A stretch of 64,000 bases of DNA, from positions 1 to 64,000 of the forward strand of contig DASXAO010000085.1 in NCBI GenBank assembly GCA_036406675.1. Reading direction: 5' to 3'. The position numbers and the translations under genes were made by a program. This stretch comes from SCGC-AG-212-J23 sp036406675. GTDB lineage: Bacteria > Pseudomonadota > Gammaproteobacteria > Burkholderiales > SG8-39. Below the pieces are notes generated by a model. That model was not told the DNA's origin, did not search any database, and saw nothing but the letters and a program-made list of their open reading frames with translations. Positions 30,909 through 39,252 of this stretch are shown here, in pieces. Each line of letters begins with the position of its first letter. Position 1 is the first letter of the stretch.

Positions 30909-31007
30909 CCGGCTTGGTCCAGTCCGTTGGCTAACAAGAAGCGCCTGGCAATACAAGCAGTTCCTTCTAATTGGGGGCATGGGGACCCGCTCGCGGGGCC
31001 ACAGCGC

Positions 31008-32213
31008 ATGAAGGTCCTGACGTTCACCACGCTTTATCCAAATGCGGCGCGGCCGGCGCACGGCATCTTCGTCGAGACGCGCCTGCGCCAGCTGCTCGCG
31101 AGCGGGCAGGTCCAATCGACCGTCGTGGCGCCCGTGCCCTGGTTCCCGTTCACGCATCCGGCGTTCGGCGCCTATGCCGCGCACGCCCGCGCCCCCCGCG
31201 CCGAAACCAGAAACGGGATCGAGGTGCTGCATCCGCGTTTCCCGGCGCTGCCGAAGGTAGGCACGACGCTCGCGCCATTTCTTCTCTACCGCGGCGCGCT
31301 TTCCCTCGTCGAGCGCCTGCGCCGTGAGCGCGGCTTCGGCCTCGTCGACGCGCACTACTTCTATCCCGACGGCGTCGCGGCGGCGATGCTGGGGCGGCGC
31401 CTGGGCGTTCCGGTCGTCATCACCGCGCGCGGGACCGACATCAACCTGATCGCGCAGCAGCGCATTCCGCGCCGGATGATCCGCTGGGCCGCGAGCCAGG
31501 CGGGCGCGATCGTCGCCGTTTCGCAGGCGCTCAAGGAAAAGCTGGCCGCGCTCGGCGTCGAGCCGGAGCGCGTTCACGTGCTGCGCAACGGCGTGGACCT
31601 CGAGCTTTTCCATCCGGAGGAGCGCGACGGGCTGCGGGCGCAGCTCGGGCTTCGCGCGCCGACGCTGCTCAGCGTGGGCAACCTGCTTGCGTTCAAGGGC
31701 CACGGCGTGGCCATCGAGGCGCTGTCGCTGCTGCGGGAGTACGAGCTGGTCATCGCGGGCGACGGACCGGACCGCGCTGCGTTCGAAGCGCTGGCGAGGG
31801 AATGCGGCGTGTCGGCGCGCGTGCGGTTCGTCGGATCGCTCAGCCAGCAGGACTTGCGCCGTTACTACTGCGCAGCCGATGCGCTCGTTCTGGCGTCGAG
31901 CCGCGAAGGCTGGCCCAACGTTCTTCTGGAGGCGATGGCCTGCGGCACGCCGGTGATCGCCACCGCGGTCGGCGGCGTCCCCGAGATCGTCGCCTCGAGA
32001 AACGCCGGCGCGGTGGTGAAGGAACGCAGCGCATCGGCCTTGGCGCGCGCGGTGCGCGAGCTTTTCGCCCGGCCGCCCGAGCGCGACGCGACGCGGCGCT
32101 TCGCCGAGGAGTTCGGCTGGGGCGCCACGACCAAGGGCCAGCTCCAGCTTTTCCGGCGGGTGCTCGCCGCCAGCTCGCCACAGCCCGCCATGCAGGCGGC
32201 GCGGGCCGGCTGA
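31008..32213 (+). CDS. GT4-family glycosyltransferase
   Basis: A 401-residue GT-B enzyme. The acceptor-side start is VLTFTTLYPNAARPAHGIFV; the donor domain has VGNLLAFKGH and ASSREGWPNVLLEAMACGTPVIAT, the E-x7-E motif that retains nucleotide sugars. TARGTDINLIAQQ is typical of EpsF/WecG-neighbour glycosyltransferases in XrtA loci. It adds one sugar of the EPS repeat at the cytoplasmic face. Start at ATG 31008 directly before the first strand. The amidotransferase gene follows 10 bp later. Confidence 0.9.
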   Translation: MKVLTFTTLYPNAARPAHGIFVETRLRQLLASGQVQSTVVAPVPWFPFTHPAFGAYAAHARAPRAETRNGIEVLHPRFPALPKVGTTLAPFLLYRGALSLVERLRRERGFGLVDAHYFYPDGVAAAMLGRRLGVPVVITARGTDINLIAQQRIPRRMIRWAASQAGAIVAVSQALKEKLAALGVEPERVHVLRNGVDLELFHPEERDGLRAQLGLRAPTLLSVGNLLAFKGHGVAIEALSLLREYELVIAGDGPDRAAFEALARECGVSARVRFVGSLSQQDLRRYYCAADALVLASSREGWPNVLLEAMACGTPVIATAVGGVPEIVASRNAGAVVKERSASALARAVRELFARPPERDATRRFAEEFGWGATTKGQLQLFRRVLAASSPQPAMQAARAG

Positions 32214-32223
32214 GGCTCCCGTC

Positions 32224-34149
32224 ATGTGCGGCATCTTCGGCATTCTCAACCTCGACGGCAGCCCGGCCGAGCGCGCGGCGCTCCACGCCATGGCCCGCGT
32301 CAGCGTGCATCGCGGCCCGGACGACGAAGGCTTCCATCTGGACGGCGCATGCGGGATCGGCATGCGGCGCCTCTCCATCATCGACCTCGCGGGCGGGCAC
32401 CAGCCGCTTGCGAACGCCGACCGCAGCCTCGTTGTGGTGTGCAACGGCGAAATCTACAACTTCCGCGAGCTGCGCCGCGAGCTGGAGGCGCTGGGGCACC
32501 GCTTCGCCAGCGGCTCGGACAGCGAGACGCTGCTGCACGGCTACGCGCAGTGGGGCGACGCAGTCGTCCAGCGGCTGAACGGCATGTTCGGCTTCGCGCT
32601 GTGGGACGCGCGACGCAGGCGGCTCGTCATCGGCCGCGACCGGCTCGGGGTCAAGCCGCTCTACCTCTACCGCGACGCCAGGCGCATCGCCTTCGCCTCG
32701 GAGGCAAAGGCCCTGCTCGCGCTGCCCGGGGTGCCAGCCGCCATCGAGCCCTCGGCCCTGCACGGCTATCTCGACCTCGGTTACGTGCCTGCTCCGGCCT
32801 CGCTCTTCAAGGGCATCACGAAGCTGGCCCCTGCTACGCTCCTCGCGATCGAGGACGGGCGCCTCGCGCAGACGCGCTACTGGCGCATCCCGCACGACAT
32901 CGAACGCGACGTGCCCGAAGCCGAGTGGATCGCGCGCGTGCGCGAGCGCCTCGACGCGGCGGTGCGCATGCAAATGGTGAGCGACGTGCCGATCGGCGCG
33001 TTCCTCTCGGGCGGGATCGATTCCAGCACGGTGGTCGGGCTGATGGCGGCGGCGAGCGCCCGGCCGATCCGCACCTATTCGATCGGCTTCGACGGCGCGG
33101 CGGCCGACCAGTACTACAACGAGCTGCCCTACGCGCGCCGCGTCGCGGAGCGCTTCGGCACGGAGCACCGGGAGATCCTGGTCCGCCCGGACACCGCGGC
33201 GCTCCTGCCCCGGCTCGTCTGGCACATGGACGAGCCGGTGTCCGACAGCGCCTTCATCACGACTTACCTCGTTTCCGAGTTCGCGCGCCGCGACGTCACC
33301 GTGATCCTGTCGGGAGTCGGGGGTGACGAGCTCTTCGGCGGCTACCGCCGCTATCTCGGCGACCATTACCAGGCCTACTTCGACCGCCTGCCGTCCTGGC
33401 TGCGGCGCACCGCCACGGCCGCGGGGCGGCGCCTGCCCAGCGACCGCCACGGGCCGCTTCTCAATTTTTCCCGCCTGGCAAAAGGCTTCCTGGAAAACGC
33501 GGCGCTTCCCTTCGAGGAGCGCTACCGCGGCTACGTCGAGGTTTTTCCGCGCGCCGAAGCGGCGCGCCTCCTCGGCGACGAACGCACCGGGAGGGCGGAC
33601 CGCATCGCCGAGGCGTTCGCGGATGCGCCCGGCGAAGACGGGCTCAATCGCATGCTGAGCGTAGACGCGCAGACCCAGCTGCCCGACGACCTCCTGCTCC
33701 TCACCGACAAGATGAGCATGGCGGCGTCGCTGGAGTGCCGCGTGCCGCTGCTCGACCACGAGCTGGTCGAGCTGGCCGCGCGCATGCCCCAGGCGATCAA
33801 GATCCGCGGCGGGCGGCTCAAGCACGTGATGAAGGAAGCCGTTGCCGAACTGCTGCCCTCCGACCTCATCGAGCGGAAGAAGCGCGGCTTCGGCACGCCC
33901 ATGGGCGCCTGGCTCAAGCATGACCTTGCGCCGCTCATGCACGAGCTGCTGTCGCAATCGTCCATCGAGGCGCGCGGGCTGTTCCGCTATCCCGCGGTGC
34001 GCGAGCTGATCGCGCAGCACGAGTCGAGCCGGATCGACGGCACCGACCGGATCCTCGCCCTGATGAACCTCGAGATCTGGGCACGCATCTTCCTCGACGC
34101 TCGCTCCTCGCAGGACGTTTCCGCGGAGCTCGAAGAGGCCATCGCGTGA
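32224..34149 (+). CDS. Asparagine-synthase-like amidotransferase (XrtA-associated)
   Basis: A 641-residue enzyme with an N-terminal class-II glutaminase domain starting MCGIFGIL (Cys2 nucleophile intact; NGEIYN conserved). The synthetase domain from about 240 has the pyrophosphatase loop SGGIDSS and the segment SGVGGDELFGGYRRY. In XrtA loci these proteins (TIGR03108 and relatives) probably amidate uronic acids of the EPS using glutamine, by analogy with WbpS/WbpG in O-antigen. Overlaps the next gene by 4 bp (GTGA). Confidence 0.9.
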   Translation: MCGIFGILNLDGSPAERAALHAMARVSVHRGPDDEGFHLDGACGIGMRRLSIIDLAGGHQPLANADRSLVVVCNGEIYNFRELRRELEALGHRFASGSDSETLLHGYAQWGDAVVQRLNGMFGFALWDARRRRLVIGRDRLGVKPLYLYRDARRIAFASEAKALLALPGVPAAIEPSALHGYLDLGYVPAPASLFKGITKLAPATLLAIEDGRLAQTRYWRIPHDIERDVPEAEWIARVRERLDAAVRMQMVSDVPIGAFLSGGIDSSTVVGLMAAASARPIRTYSIGFDGAAADQYYNELPYARRVAERFGTEHREILVRPDTAALLPRLVWHMDEPVSDSAFITTYLVSEFARRDVTVILSGVGGDELFGGYRRYLGDHYQAYFDRLPSWLRRTATAAGRRLPSDRHGPLLNFSRLAKGFLENAALPFEERYRGYVEVFPRAEAARLLGDERTGRADRIAEAFADAPGEDGLNRMLSVDAQTQLPDDLLLLTDKMSMAASLECRVPLLDHELVELAARMPQAIKIRGGRLKHVMKEAVAELLPSDLIERKKRGFGTPMGAWLKHDLAPLMHELLSQSSIEARGLFRYPAVRELIAQHESSRIDGTDRILALMNLEIWARIFLDARSSQDVSAELEEAIA

Positions 34150-35375
34150 GAATCCTCTACGTTTGCCACCGCTTCCCCTTCCCGCCGCGCCGCGGCGGGA
34201 AGATCCGGCCGTTCAACATGATCCGCCACCTGACGGCTGGCGGCCATCGGGTGACCGTGGCCTCGCTCGCGCGCTCCGCGCAGGAGGCGGAGGACGGCCG
34301 CGGCATCGCCGCGCACTGCGCGCATTACGAAGTGGCCGAGGTGCGCGCGCTGGCCCAGATGGCCCGCATGGTCGTGCGGCTGCCCGCCCCCACGCCTTCC
34401 TCGATGGGATATTTCTATTCGCCGGTCCTGGCGCAGCGCATCGGCGGTCTGCTGGCGCGCGAGGCATTCGATCTCATCTTCGTGCACTGCTCCTCGGCCG
34501 CCCAGTACGTCGCCGGGGTGCAAGGAATACCCAAGATCCTCGACTTCGGCGACATGGATTCGCAGAAGTGGCTGGAATACGCCCGCTACAAGCCCTTTCC
34601 GTTGTCGGCGGGATACTGGCTCGAGGGCAAGAAGCTCGAGCGCGAGGAGCGGCGCCTCGCCCGCCGCTTCGACATGTGCACGGCGACCACCCGCGCGGAA
34701 TGGGAGACGCTCGAACGCTACGCGACGGGAACGGCGACGGACTGGTTTCCGAACGGCGTCGACAGCGACTACTTCAGCCCGGCCGAGGAGCCCTACGATC
34801 CCGACACGATCTCGTTCGTCGGCAGGATGGACTACTACCCGAACGAGCAGTGCATGCTCGATTTCTGCAGGAATGTCTTCCCGCTCCTCAGGCAGCGGCG
34901 GCCGAACCTGCGGCTCACGATCGTCGGCGCGGATCCCGTGCCGAGCGTGAAGAGCCTCGCCCGGTTGCCCGGCGTTACGGTCACCGGCTCGGTGCCGGAC
35001 GTAAGGCCGTACGTACGCCGGTCTGCCGCGATGGTGGCGCCGCTCAACATCGCCCGCGGAACTCAGAACAAGATCCTCGAGGCCATGGCCATGGGCGTGC
35101 CGGTCGTGACGAGCCCCGCCGCCGCCGGGGGTGTCGACGCCGTCCGCCACGAGCACCTGCTCGTGGCCGACACTCACGCCGAGCAATATGCCGCGCTGCT
35201 GCGCGTTCTCGAAGACCCGCAGGAGCGCACGCGGCTGGCGCGCGCCGGACGCGCCCGCGTGCTCAGCAATCACGCCTGGCCGGCGTCCATGCGGCGCCTG
35301 GATGGCATCATCGAGCGCACGCTTTCCTCCCATTGGCTTGCACAACGCAACCAGGCACAGCCGGCCAATGCGTAG
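34146..35375 (+). CDS. XrtA-system glycosyltransferase (TIGR03087-like)
   Basis: A 409-residue GT-B transferase starting MRILYVCHRFPFPPRRGGKI, the signature of PEP-CTERM sugar transferase group TIGR03087. The donor domain has VGRMDYYPNEQCMLDF, VTGSVPDVRPYVRRS and NKILEAMAMGVPVV. GTG 34146 overlaps the preceding stop, so translation is coupled. It is similar in plan to the next gene, which suggests an ancient duplication. Sugar specificity unknown. Confidence 0.9.
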   Translation: MRILYVCHRFPFPPRRGGKIRPFNMIRHLTAGGHRVTVASLARSAQEAEDGRGIAAHCAHYEVAEVRALAQMARMVVRLPAPTPSSMGYFYSPVLAQRIGGLLAREAFDLIFVHCSSAAQYVAGVQGIPKILDFGDMDSQKWLEYARYKPFPLSAGYWLEGKKLEREERRLARRFDMCTATTRAEWETLERYATGTATDWFPNGVDSDYFSPAEEPYDPDTISFVGRMDYYPNEQCMLDFCRNVFPLLRQRRPNLRLTIVGADPVPSVKSLARLPGVTVTGSVPDVRPYVRRSAAMVAPLNIARGTQNKILEAMAMGVPVVTSPAAAGGVDAVRHEHLLVADTHAEQYAALLRVLEDPQERTRLARAGRARVLSNHAWPASMRRLDGIIERTLSSHWLAQRNQAQPANA

Positions 35376-36639
35376 CTCGGCACAACTCGCCACGAACAGC
35401 AGCGCGGTATCGCGCCCGCGGTTGCTGTTCCTCTCCCCGCGCTATCTCTTTCCCGCGGATTCGGGCGGAAAAATTCGAACCGTCAGCATCCTGCGGGGCC
35501 TGCTGGGCGGCGCCTTCGAGGTGCACCTCGTTTCGCCGCTGCCGGCGAGCGCCTCGGCGGCGGATCCGGCGCAGCTCGTGCAGGTCTGCGACCGCTTCAC
35601 CGGATGGCACGCCCCGACGCGCGGCGCCGCGTTCCAGTGGACCCGGATGCGGCACCTGGTCTCCGGGCTGCCGGTCGCGGTCGCCACGGATTATTCGCGC
35701 GCGGGGCGCCGCGCCGTCGACGAGGCGCTCGGCCGCAAGCCCGAGCTGATCGTGGTCGACTTTCCGCACGCCGCCGTGCTTGCGCCGGGACCTTATCCCT
35801 GCCGCAGCGTCCTGTTTACGCACAACGTGGAGGCCGAGATTTTCCGCCGGCACGCCGAGAACGCGCGCGATCCGCTGCGGCGCGCGGTATGGCGCAGCCA
35901 GGCGGCCAAGATGGCCCGCTACGAGCGCGCGCTCCTCGCGCGCTTCGATGCGGTCGTTGCCGTCGCCGAGCGCGACCGCGAGCACTTCGGGCGCGCCTAC
36001 GGCGCGAACAACGTGTCGGTCATTCCGACGGGAGTGGACCTCGACTACTTCGCCTATTCGCCGACCCCGGTGCTCGAAGCGGCAGAGCCCGCGACGGTCG
36101 TATTCACCGGGTCGATGGACTGGATGGCGAACATCGACGGCATCGAATACTTCATGGAGCAGGTGTGGCCCGAGGTGGCGCGCGCGCGTCCGGACGCCAA
36201 GTTCGTGGTGGTGGGACGCCAGCCGCCGCCGGCGTTGGTGGAGCGGGCAGCCTCGCGCGGCCTCAACTGGGAGTTCACCGGCTTCGTGGACGACGTCCGG
36301 CCCTACGTGCGCCGGGCGCACGCCTACGTGATTCCTCTGCGGGTCGGCGGCGGGACGCGGATCAAGGTCTACGAGGCCATGGCGCTCGGCTGCCCCGTCG
36401 TATCGACGCGCATCGGCGTCGAGGGCCTGCCGGTCGAGGACGGAAAGCATTTTGCAGCGGCCGACAACCCGGCCGACATGGCGGCCTCGATTCTATCGCT
36501 GCTCGAGCGCAACGACGAGCGCAGCCGGCTTTCGGCCGCTGCGCGCCGCTTTGTCGAGGAAAGCGTCTCGGCGGCAAGCGCCGCCAGAGTGTTCGAACAA
36601 ATCTGCCAGCACGCGCTCAGGGGGGCGCGCACGCAATGA
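35368..36639 (+). CDS. GT4-family glycosyltransferase (TIGR03087 relative)
   Basis: A 423-residue transferase. After about 14 residues it begins RLLFLSPRYLFPADSGGKI, paralogous to the preceding product. The donor domain has FTGSMDWMANIDGIEYFM, TGFVDDVRPYVRRA and GGGTRIKVYEAMALGCPVVS. ATG 35368 overlaps the upstream stop by 8 bp; its stop overlaps the next ATG. Second of two consecutive related sugar transferases. Confidence 0.9.
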   Translation: MRSSAQLATNSSAVSRPRLLFLSPRYLFPADSGGKIRTVSILRGLLGGAFEVHLVSPLPASASAADPAQLVQVCDRFTGWHAPTRGAAFQWTRMRHLVSGLPVAVATDYSRAGRRAVDEALGRKPELIVVDFPHAAVLAPGPYPCRSVLFTHNVEAEIFRRHAENARDPLRRAVWRSQAAKMARYERALLARFDAVVAVAERDREHFGRAYGANNVSVIPTGVDLDYFAYSPTPVLEAAEPATVVFTGSMDWMANIDGIEYFMEQVWPEVARARPDAKFVVVGRQPPPALVERAASRGLNWEFTGFVDDVRPYVRRAHAYVIPLRVGGGTRIKVYEAMALGCPVVSTRIGVEGLPVEDGKHFAAADNPADMAASILSLLERNDERSRLSAAARRFVEESVSAASAARVFEQICQHALRGARTQ

Positions 36640-37952
36640 ACATCAGCATATTCGGTCTTGGCTATGTCGGCGCGGTGTCGCTCGCCTGCCTGGCGCGCGA
36701 CGGCCATTTCGTCACCGGCGTCGACATCGACAAGGCAAAGCTCGACCTCATTCGCGCCGGAAAGACTCCGGTGGTGGAAGAAGGCATGGTCGACCTCATG
36801 GCCGCGGTCGCGGCAAGCGGACGCGTCTCGGTGACCGACGATGTCGCGGCTGCGGTGTCGGCCTCGGAGCTCTCCCTGATCTGCGTGGGCACGCCGTCCG
36901 CGGCCAACGGCAGCCAGGATCTGGGCGCGACGTTGAACGTGGCCCGCCAGCTCGGGCGCGCGCTGCGCGCGAAAGCGGCGCCGCACGTGATCGTGTTCCG
37001 CTCCACCCTCGTTCCCGGCACGGTGGAAGACGTATTGCGCCCCATCCTGGAAGAGGAGTCGGGCAAGCGCGCCGGCGTCGGGTTCCATCTCTGCTTCCAG
37101 CCCGAATTCCTGCGCGAGGGAACGTCGATCCGCGACTACGACAAGCCTCCGTTCACGATCGTGGGCGCCGACCACGAGTTCCCGGTCGAGCGCCTGCGCG
37201 CCCTCTTCGGCCATCTGCCGTGCGAGCTCCACGTCGCGTCGATCCGCGCCGCGGAGATGGTCAAGTACTGCTGCAACAACTTCCACGCCATCAAAATCAC
37301 CTTCGCGAACGAGACCGCTCGCCTTTGCGAGGCGCTCGGCGTGGACCCTTTCCAGGTCATGGATCTGGTGTGCAAGGACCGGAGCCTCAACATCTCGCCC
37401 GCCTACCTGAAGCCGGGCTTCGCGTTCGGCGGCTCGTGCCTGCCCAAGGACCTGCGCGCCACCACGTATCTCGCGAAACGGCACGATGTCGAGCTGCCGA
37501 TGCACGCAGCCGTGCTCGCTTCGAACCGCGTCCACATCGACCATGCCATCGCCAAGGTGCTGGCGAGCGGCAAGCGCCGCGTAGGCATGATCGGGCTGTC
37601 CTTCAAGACCGGAACCGACGACCTGCGCGAGAGCCCGCTGGTGCTCATGGCCGAGCAGTTCATCGGCAAGGGGCTCGGCCTTCTGGTTTACGACCCGGAG
37701 GTCCACCTGTCCCAGCTCCTGGGTGCCAACCGGCGGTTCATCGAGCAGCATCTGCCGCACATCGGCTCGCTCCTGCGCGCCGACATCGAGGCCGTGATCA
37801 GCGAGTCGGACGTCCTGGTCGTGGGGCTGAACGAGCGTCGCGCGTTCGACGCGCTGAGGCGCCACGTGCGCAAGGACCAGATGGTCCTCGACCTGGTCAA
37901 TGTTCCGGACCGCGCCAGCCTGCCGGTCGCGGTCGAGGGGTTGTGCTGGTGA
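36636..37952 (+). CDS. UDP/GDP-sugar 6-dehydrogenase, AlgD-like
   Basis: A 438-residue NAD-dependent sugar-nucleotide dehydrogenase. The Rossmann motif is FGLGYVGAVSLACLA; the active site FGGSCLPKDLRA places Cys at about 268; the central helix is KYCCNNFHAIKITFANE. This signature is closer to GDP-mannose dehydrogenase AlgD than to Ugd. Product would be GDP-mannuronate if AlgD-like, or a UDP-hexosaminuronate if it uses the WecB product; sequence alone does not decide. The window thus has two different uronate-forming dehydrogenases. Confidence 0.88.
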   Translation: MNISIFGLGYVGAVSLACLARDGHFVTGVDIDKAKLDLIRAGKTPVVEEGMVDLMAAVAASGRVSVTDDVAAAVSASELSLICVGTPSAANGSQDLGATLNVARQLGRALRAKAAPHVIVFRSTLVPGTVEDVLRPILEEESGKRAGVGFHLCFQPEFLREGTSIRDYDKPPFTIVGADHEFPVERLRALFGHLPCELHVASIRAAEMVKYCCNNFHAIKITFANETARLCEALGVDPFQVMDLVCKDRSLNISPAYLKPGFAFGGSCLPKDLRATTYLAKRHDVELPMHAAVLASNRVHIDHAIAKVLASGKRRVGMIGLSFKTGTDDLRESPLVLMAEQFIGKGLGLLVYDPEVHLSQLLGANRRFIEQHLPHIGSLLRADIEAVISESDVLVVGLNERRAFDALRRHVRKDQMVLDLVNVPDRASLPVAVEGLCW

Positions 37953-38647
37953 CGCAGGCCGGCGTGCGCCCATTGCTCAAGCGCCTGGCGGCGCACCTGC
38001 CCGCCGGCGCGCAGCACGAGCTGCGCCGGATCTTCTTCCGCTCTCAGATCCGCCGCCGCAGCTTCTTTACCGACGAGAAGGAATACGCCCTGCTCGACCG
38101 GCTCCTGCGCGCGGGCGACTGGGCGCTGGACATCGGCGCGAACGTGGGCCACTACACCTTGCGCATGGCCGAGCTGGCCGGTCCGGCCGGCCGCGTCATC
38201 GCCCTGGAGCCCATTCCGGACACTTTCTCGCTCCTGACGGAAAATGTCCGCCACTCGGGACATGCCAACGTCTCGCTTCTCAACTGCGCCGCCTCGGACC
38301 ACACCGCCGTCGTCGGCATGGAGATTCCGCGCTTCCCCGACGGCCTGGAGAACTACTACCAGGCGCACGTCGTCAGCGGCGCCGCGGGCCTCTCCATCCT
38401 CGCGCTCTCCATCGACAGCCTGGCGCTGCCGGCCGTGCGTCTCGTGAAGATCGACGCGGAAGGCCACGAGCTTCCGGTGCTCCAGGGGATGCGCCGGCTG
38501 GTCGAGCGCGACCATCCCGTCCTGATCGTGGAGACGAGCACCGGCGAAACGACGCGCCTAATCGAAAGCTGGGGGTATCGCGCCGAGCGGCTACCGGGCT
38601 CTTCGAACGTGCTGTGTCAGTCGGCCGACCGGCTCGACTTGGGGTGA
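37949..38647 (+). CDS. FkbM-family methyltransferase
   Basis: A 232-residue SAM-dependent methyltransferase. Motif I is WALDIGANVGHYTLRMAEL, acidic motif II IALEPIPDTFSLL, and the FkbM mark is VRLVKIDAEGHELPVLQGM. Members O-methylate sugars or hydroxylated metabolites. GTG 37949 overlaps the dehydrogenase stop (GTGA). It closes the plus-strand operon, and its end overlaps the convergent TPR gene by 31 bp. It probably methylates an EPS sugar. Confidence 0.88.
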   Translation: MTQAGVRPLLKRLAAHLPAGAQHELRRIFFRSQIRRRSFFTDEKEYALLDRLLRAGDWALDIGANVGHYTLRMAELAGPAGRVIALEPIPDTFSLLTENVRHSGHANVSLLNCAASDHTAVVGMEIPRFPDGLENYYQAHVVSGAAGLSILALSIDSLALPAVRLVKIDAEGHELPVLQGMRRLVERDHPVLIVETSTGETTRLIESWGYRAERLPGSSNVLCQSADRLDLG

Positions 38648-39252
38648 TCGAGCTCCGTCAGCCGGCGCTGAAGCGCCCGGGTCCCGGGCGCAGCCTTCAG
38701 GCCCTTGTCCACCCACTCCCGCGCTGACTTCAGGTCGCCCAACGATTTGTAGTAGTCGCTTAGCGCCGCGTACGGCGGCCAGTGGTCCGGCTTGAGCTCG
38801 ATGGCGCGACTCAGGTCGAGCAGGCCCTGCGGACCGTTTCCCAGCCGCAGCAGATTCTCGCCCCTGCGCGTGAGGATCTCCGGCAGAAGGGCGAACTCGG
38901 GCGAGACCCGCTCCAGCACGTAGTTGAACTCCCGCACCGACTCGCCCAACTCGCGGTCCCGGTCGGGCTTCGTGCTCGAGAAATAAAGCGCCCGGTTCGA
39001 GGCCTCGAGCCCCAGGCAGTAGTGGTGCAGGTGGATGAAATTTTCCGGCCCCATCAAGCTCGACCAGCGCTCGATCTGCTGCGGATCGCTGCCCCCCGGC
39101 ACGTTTTGCCGGTAGAGCTGCGTGTACTTGCAGTACGGGGGCAGCATCGCAAGCTGCTTGGGATCGTATTGGTGCTGCGCCACGGCGCTCGAGCCCTGCA
39201 GCACCGCGAGCGCCACGATAGGCCATGCCATAAAGGATTTTCGCATGGGCAT
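38617..39252 (-). CDS. Secreted TPR-domain protein
   Basis: A 211-residue protein. A signal peptide (about 1-25, ending SSAVAQ) precedes a Cys-containing N-terminal region (LPPYCKYTQLY). At least two TPR-like repeats (EILTRRGENLLRLGNGPQGLLDL and YAALSDYYKSLGDLKSAREWV) lie near the C-terminus. ATG 39252 overlaps the upstream stop as TGATG; a second ATG lies two codons later. It is the last gene of the minus-strand operon. Periplasmic; role unknown, perhaps assembly of the EPS machine. Confidence 0.72.
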   Translation of the reverse strand: MPMRKSFMAWPIVALAVLQGSSAVAQHQYDPKQLAMLPPYCKYTQLYRQNVPGGSDPQQIERWSSLMGPENFIHLHHYCLGLEASNRALYFSSTKPDRDRELGESVREFNYVLERVSPEFALLPEILTRRGENLLRLGNGPQGLLDLSRAIELKPDHWPPYAALSDYYKSLGDLKSAREWVDKGLKAAPGTRALQRRLTELDHPKSSRSAD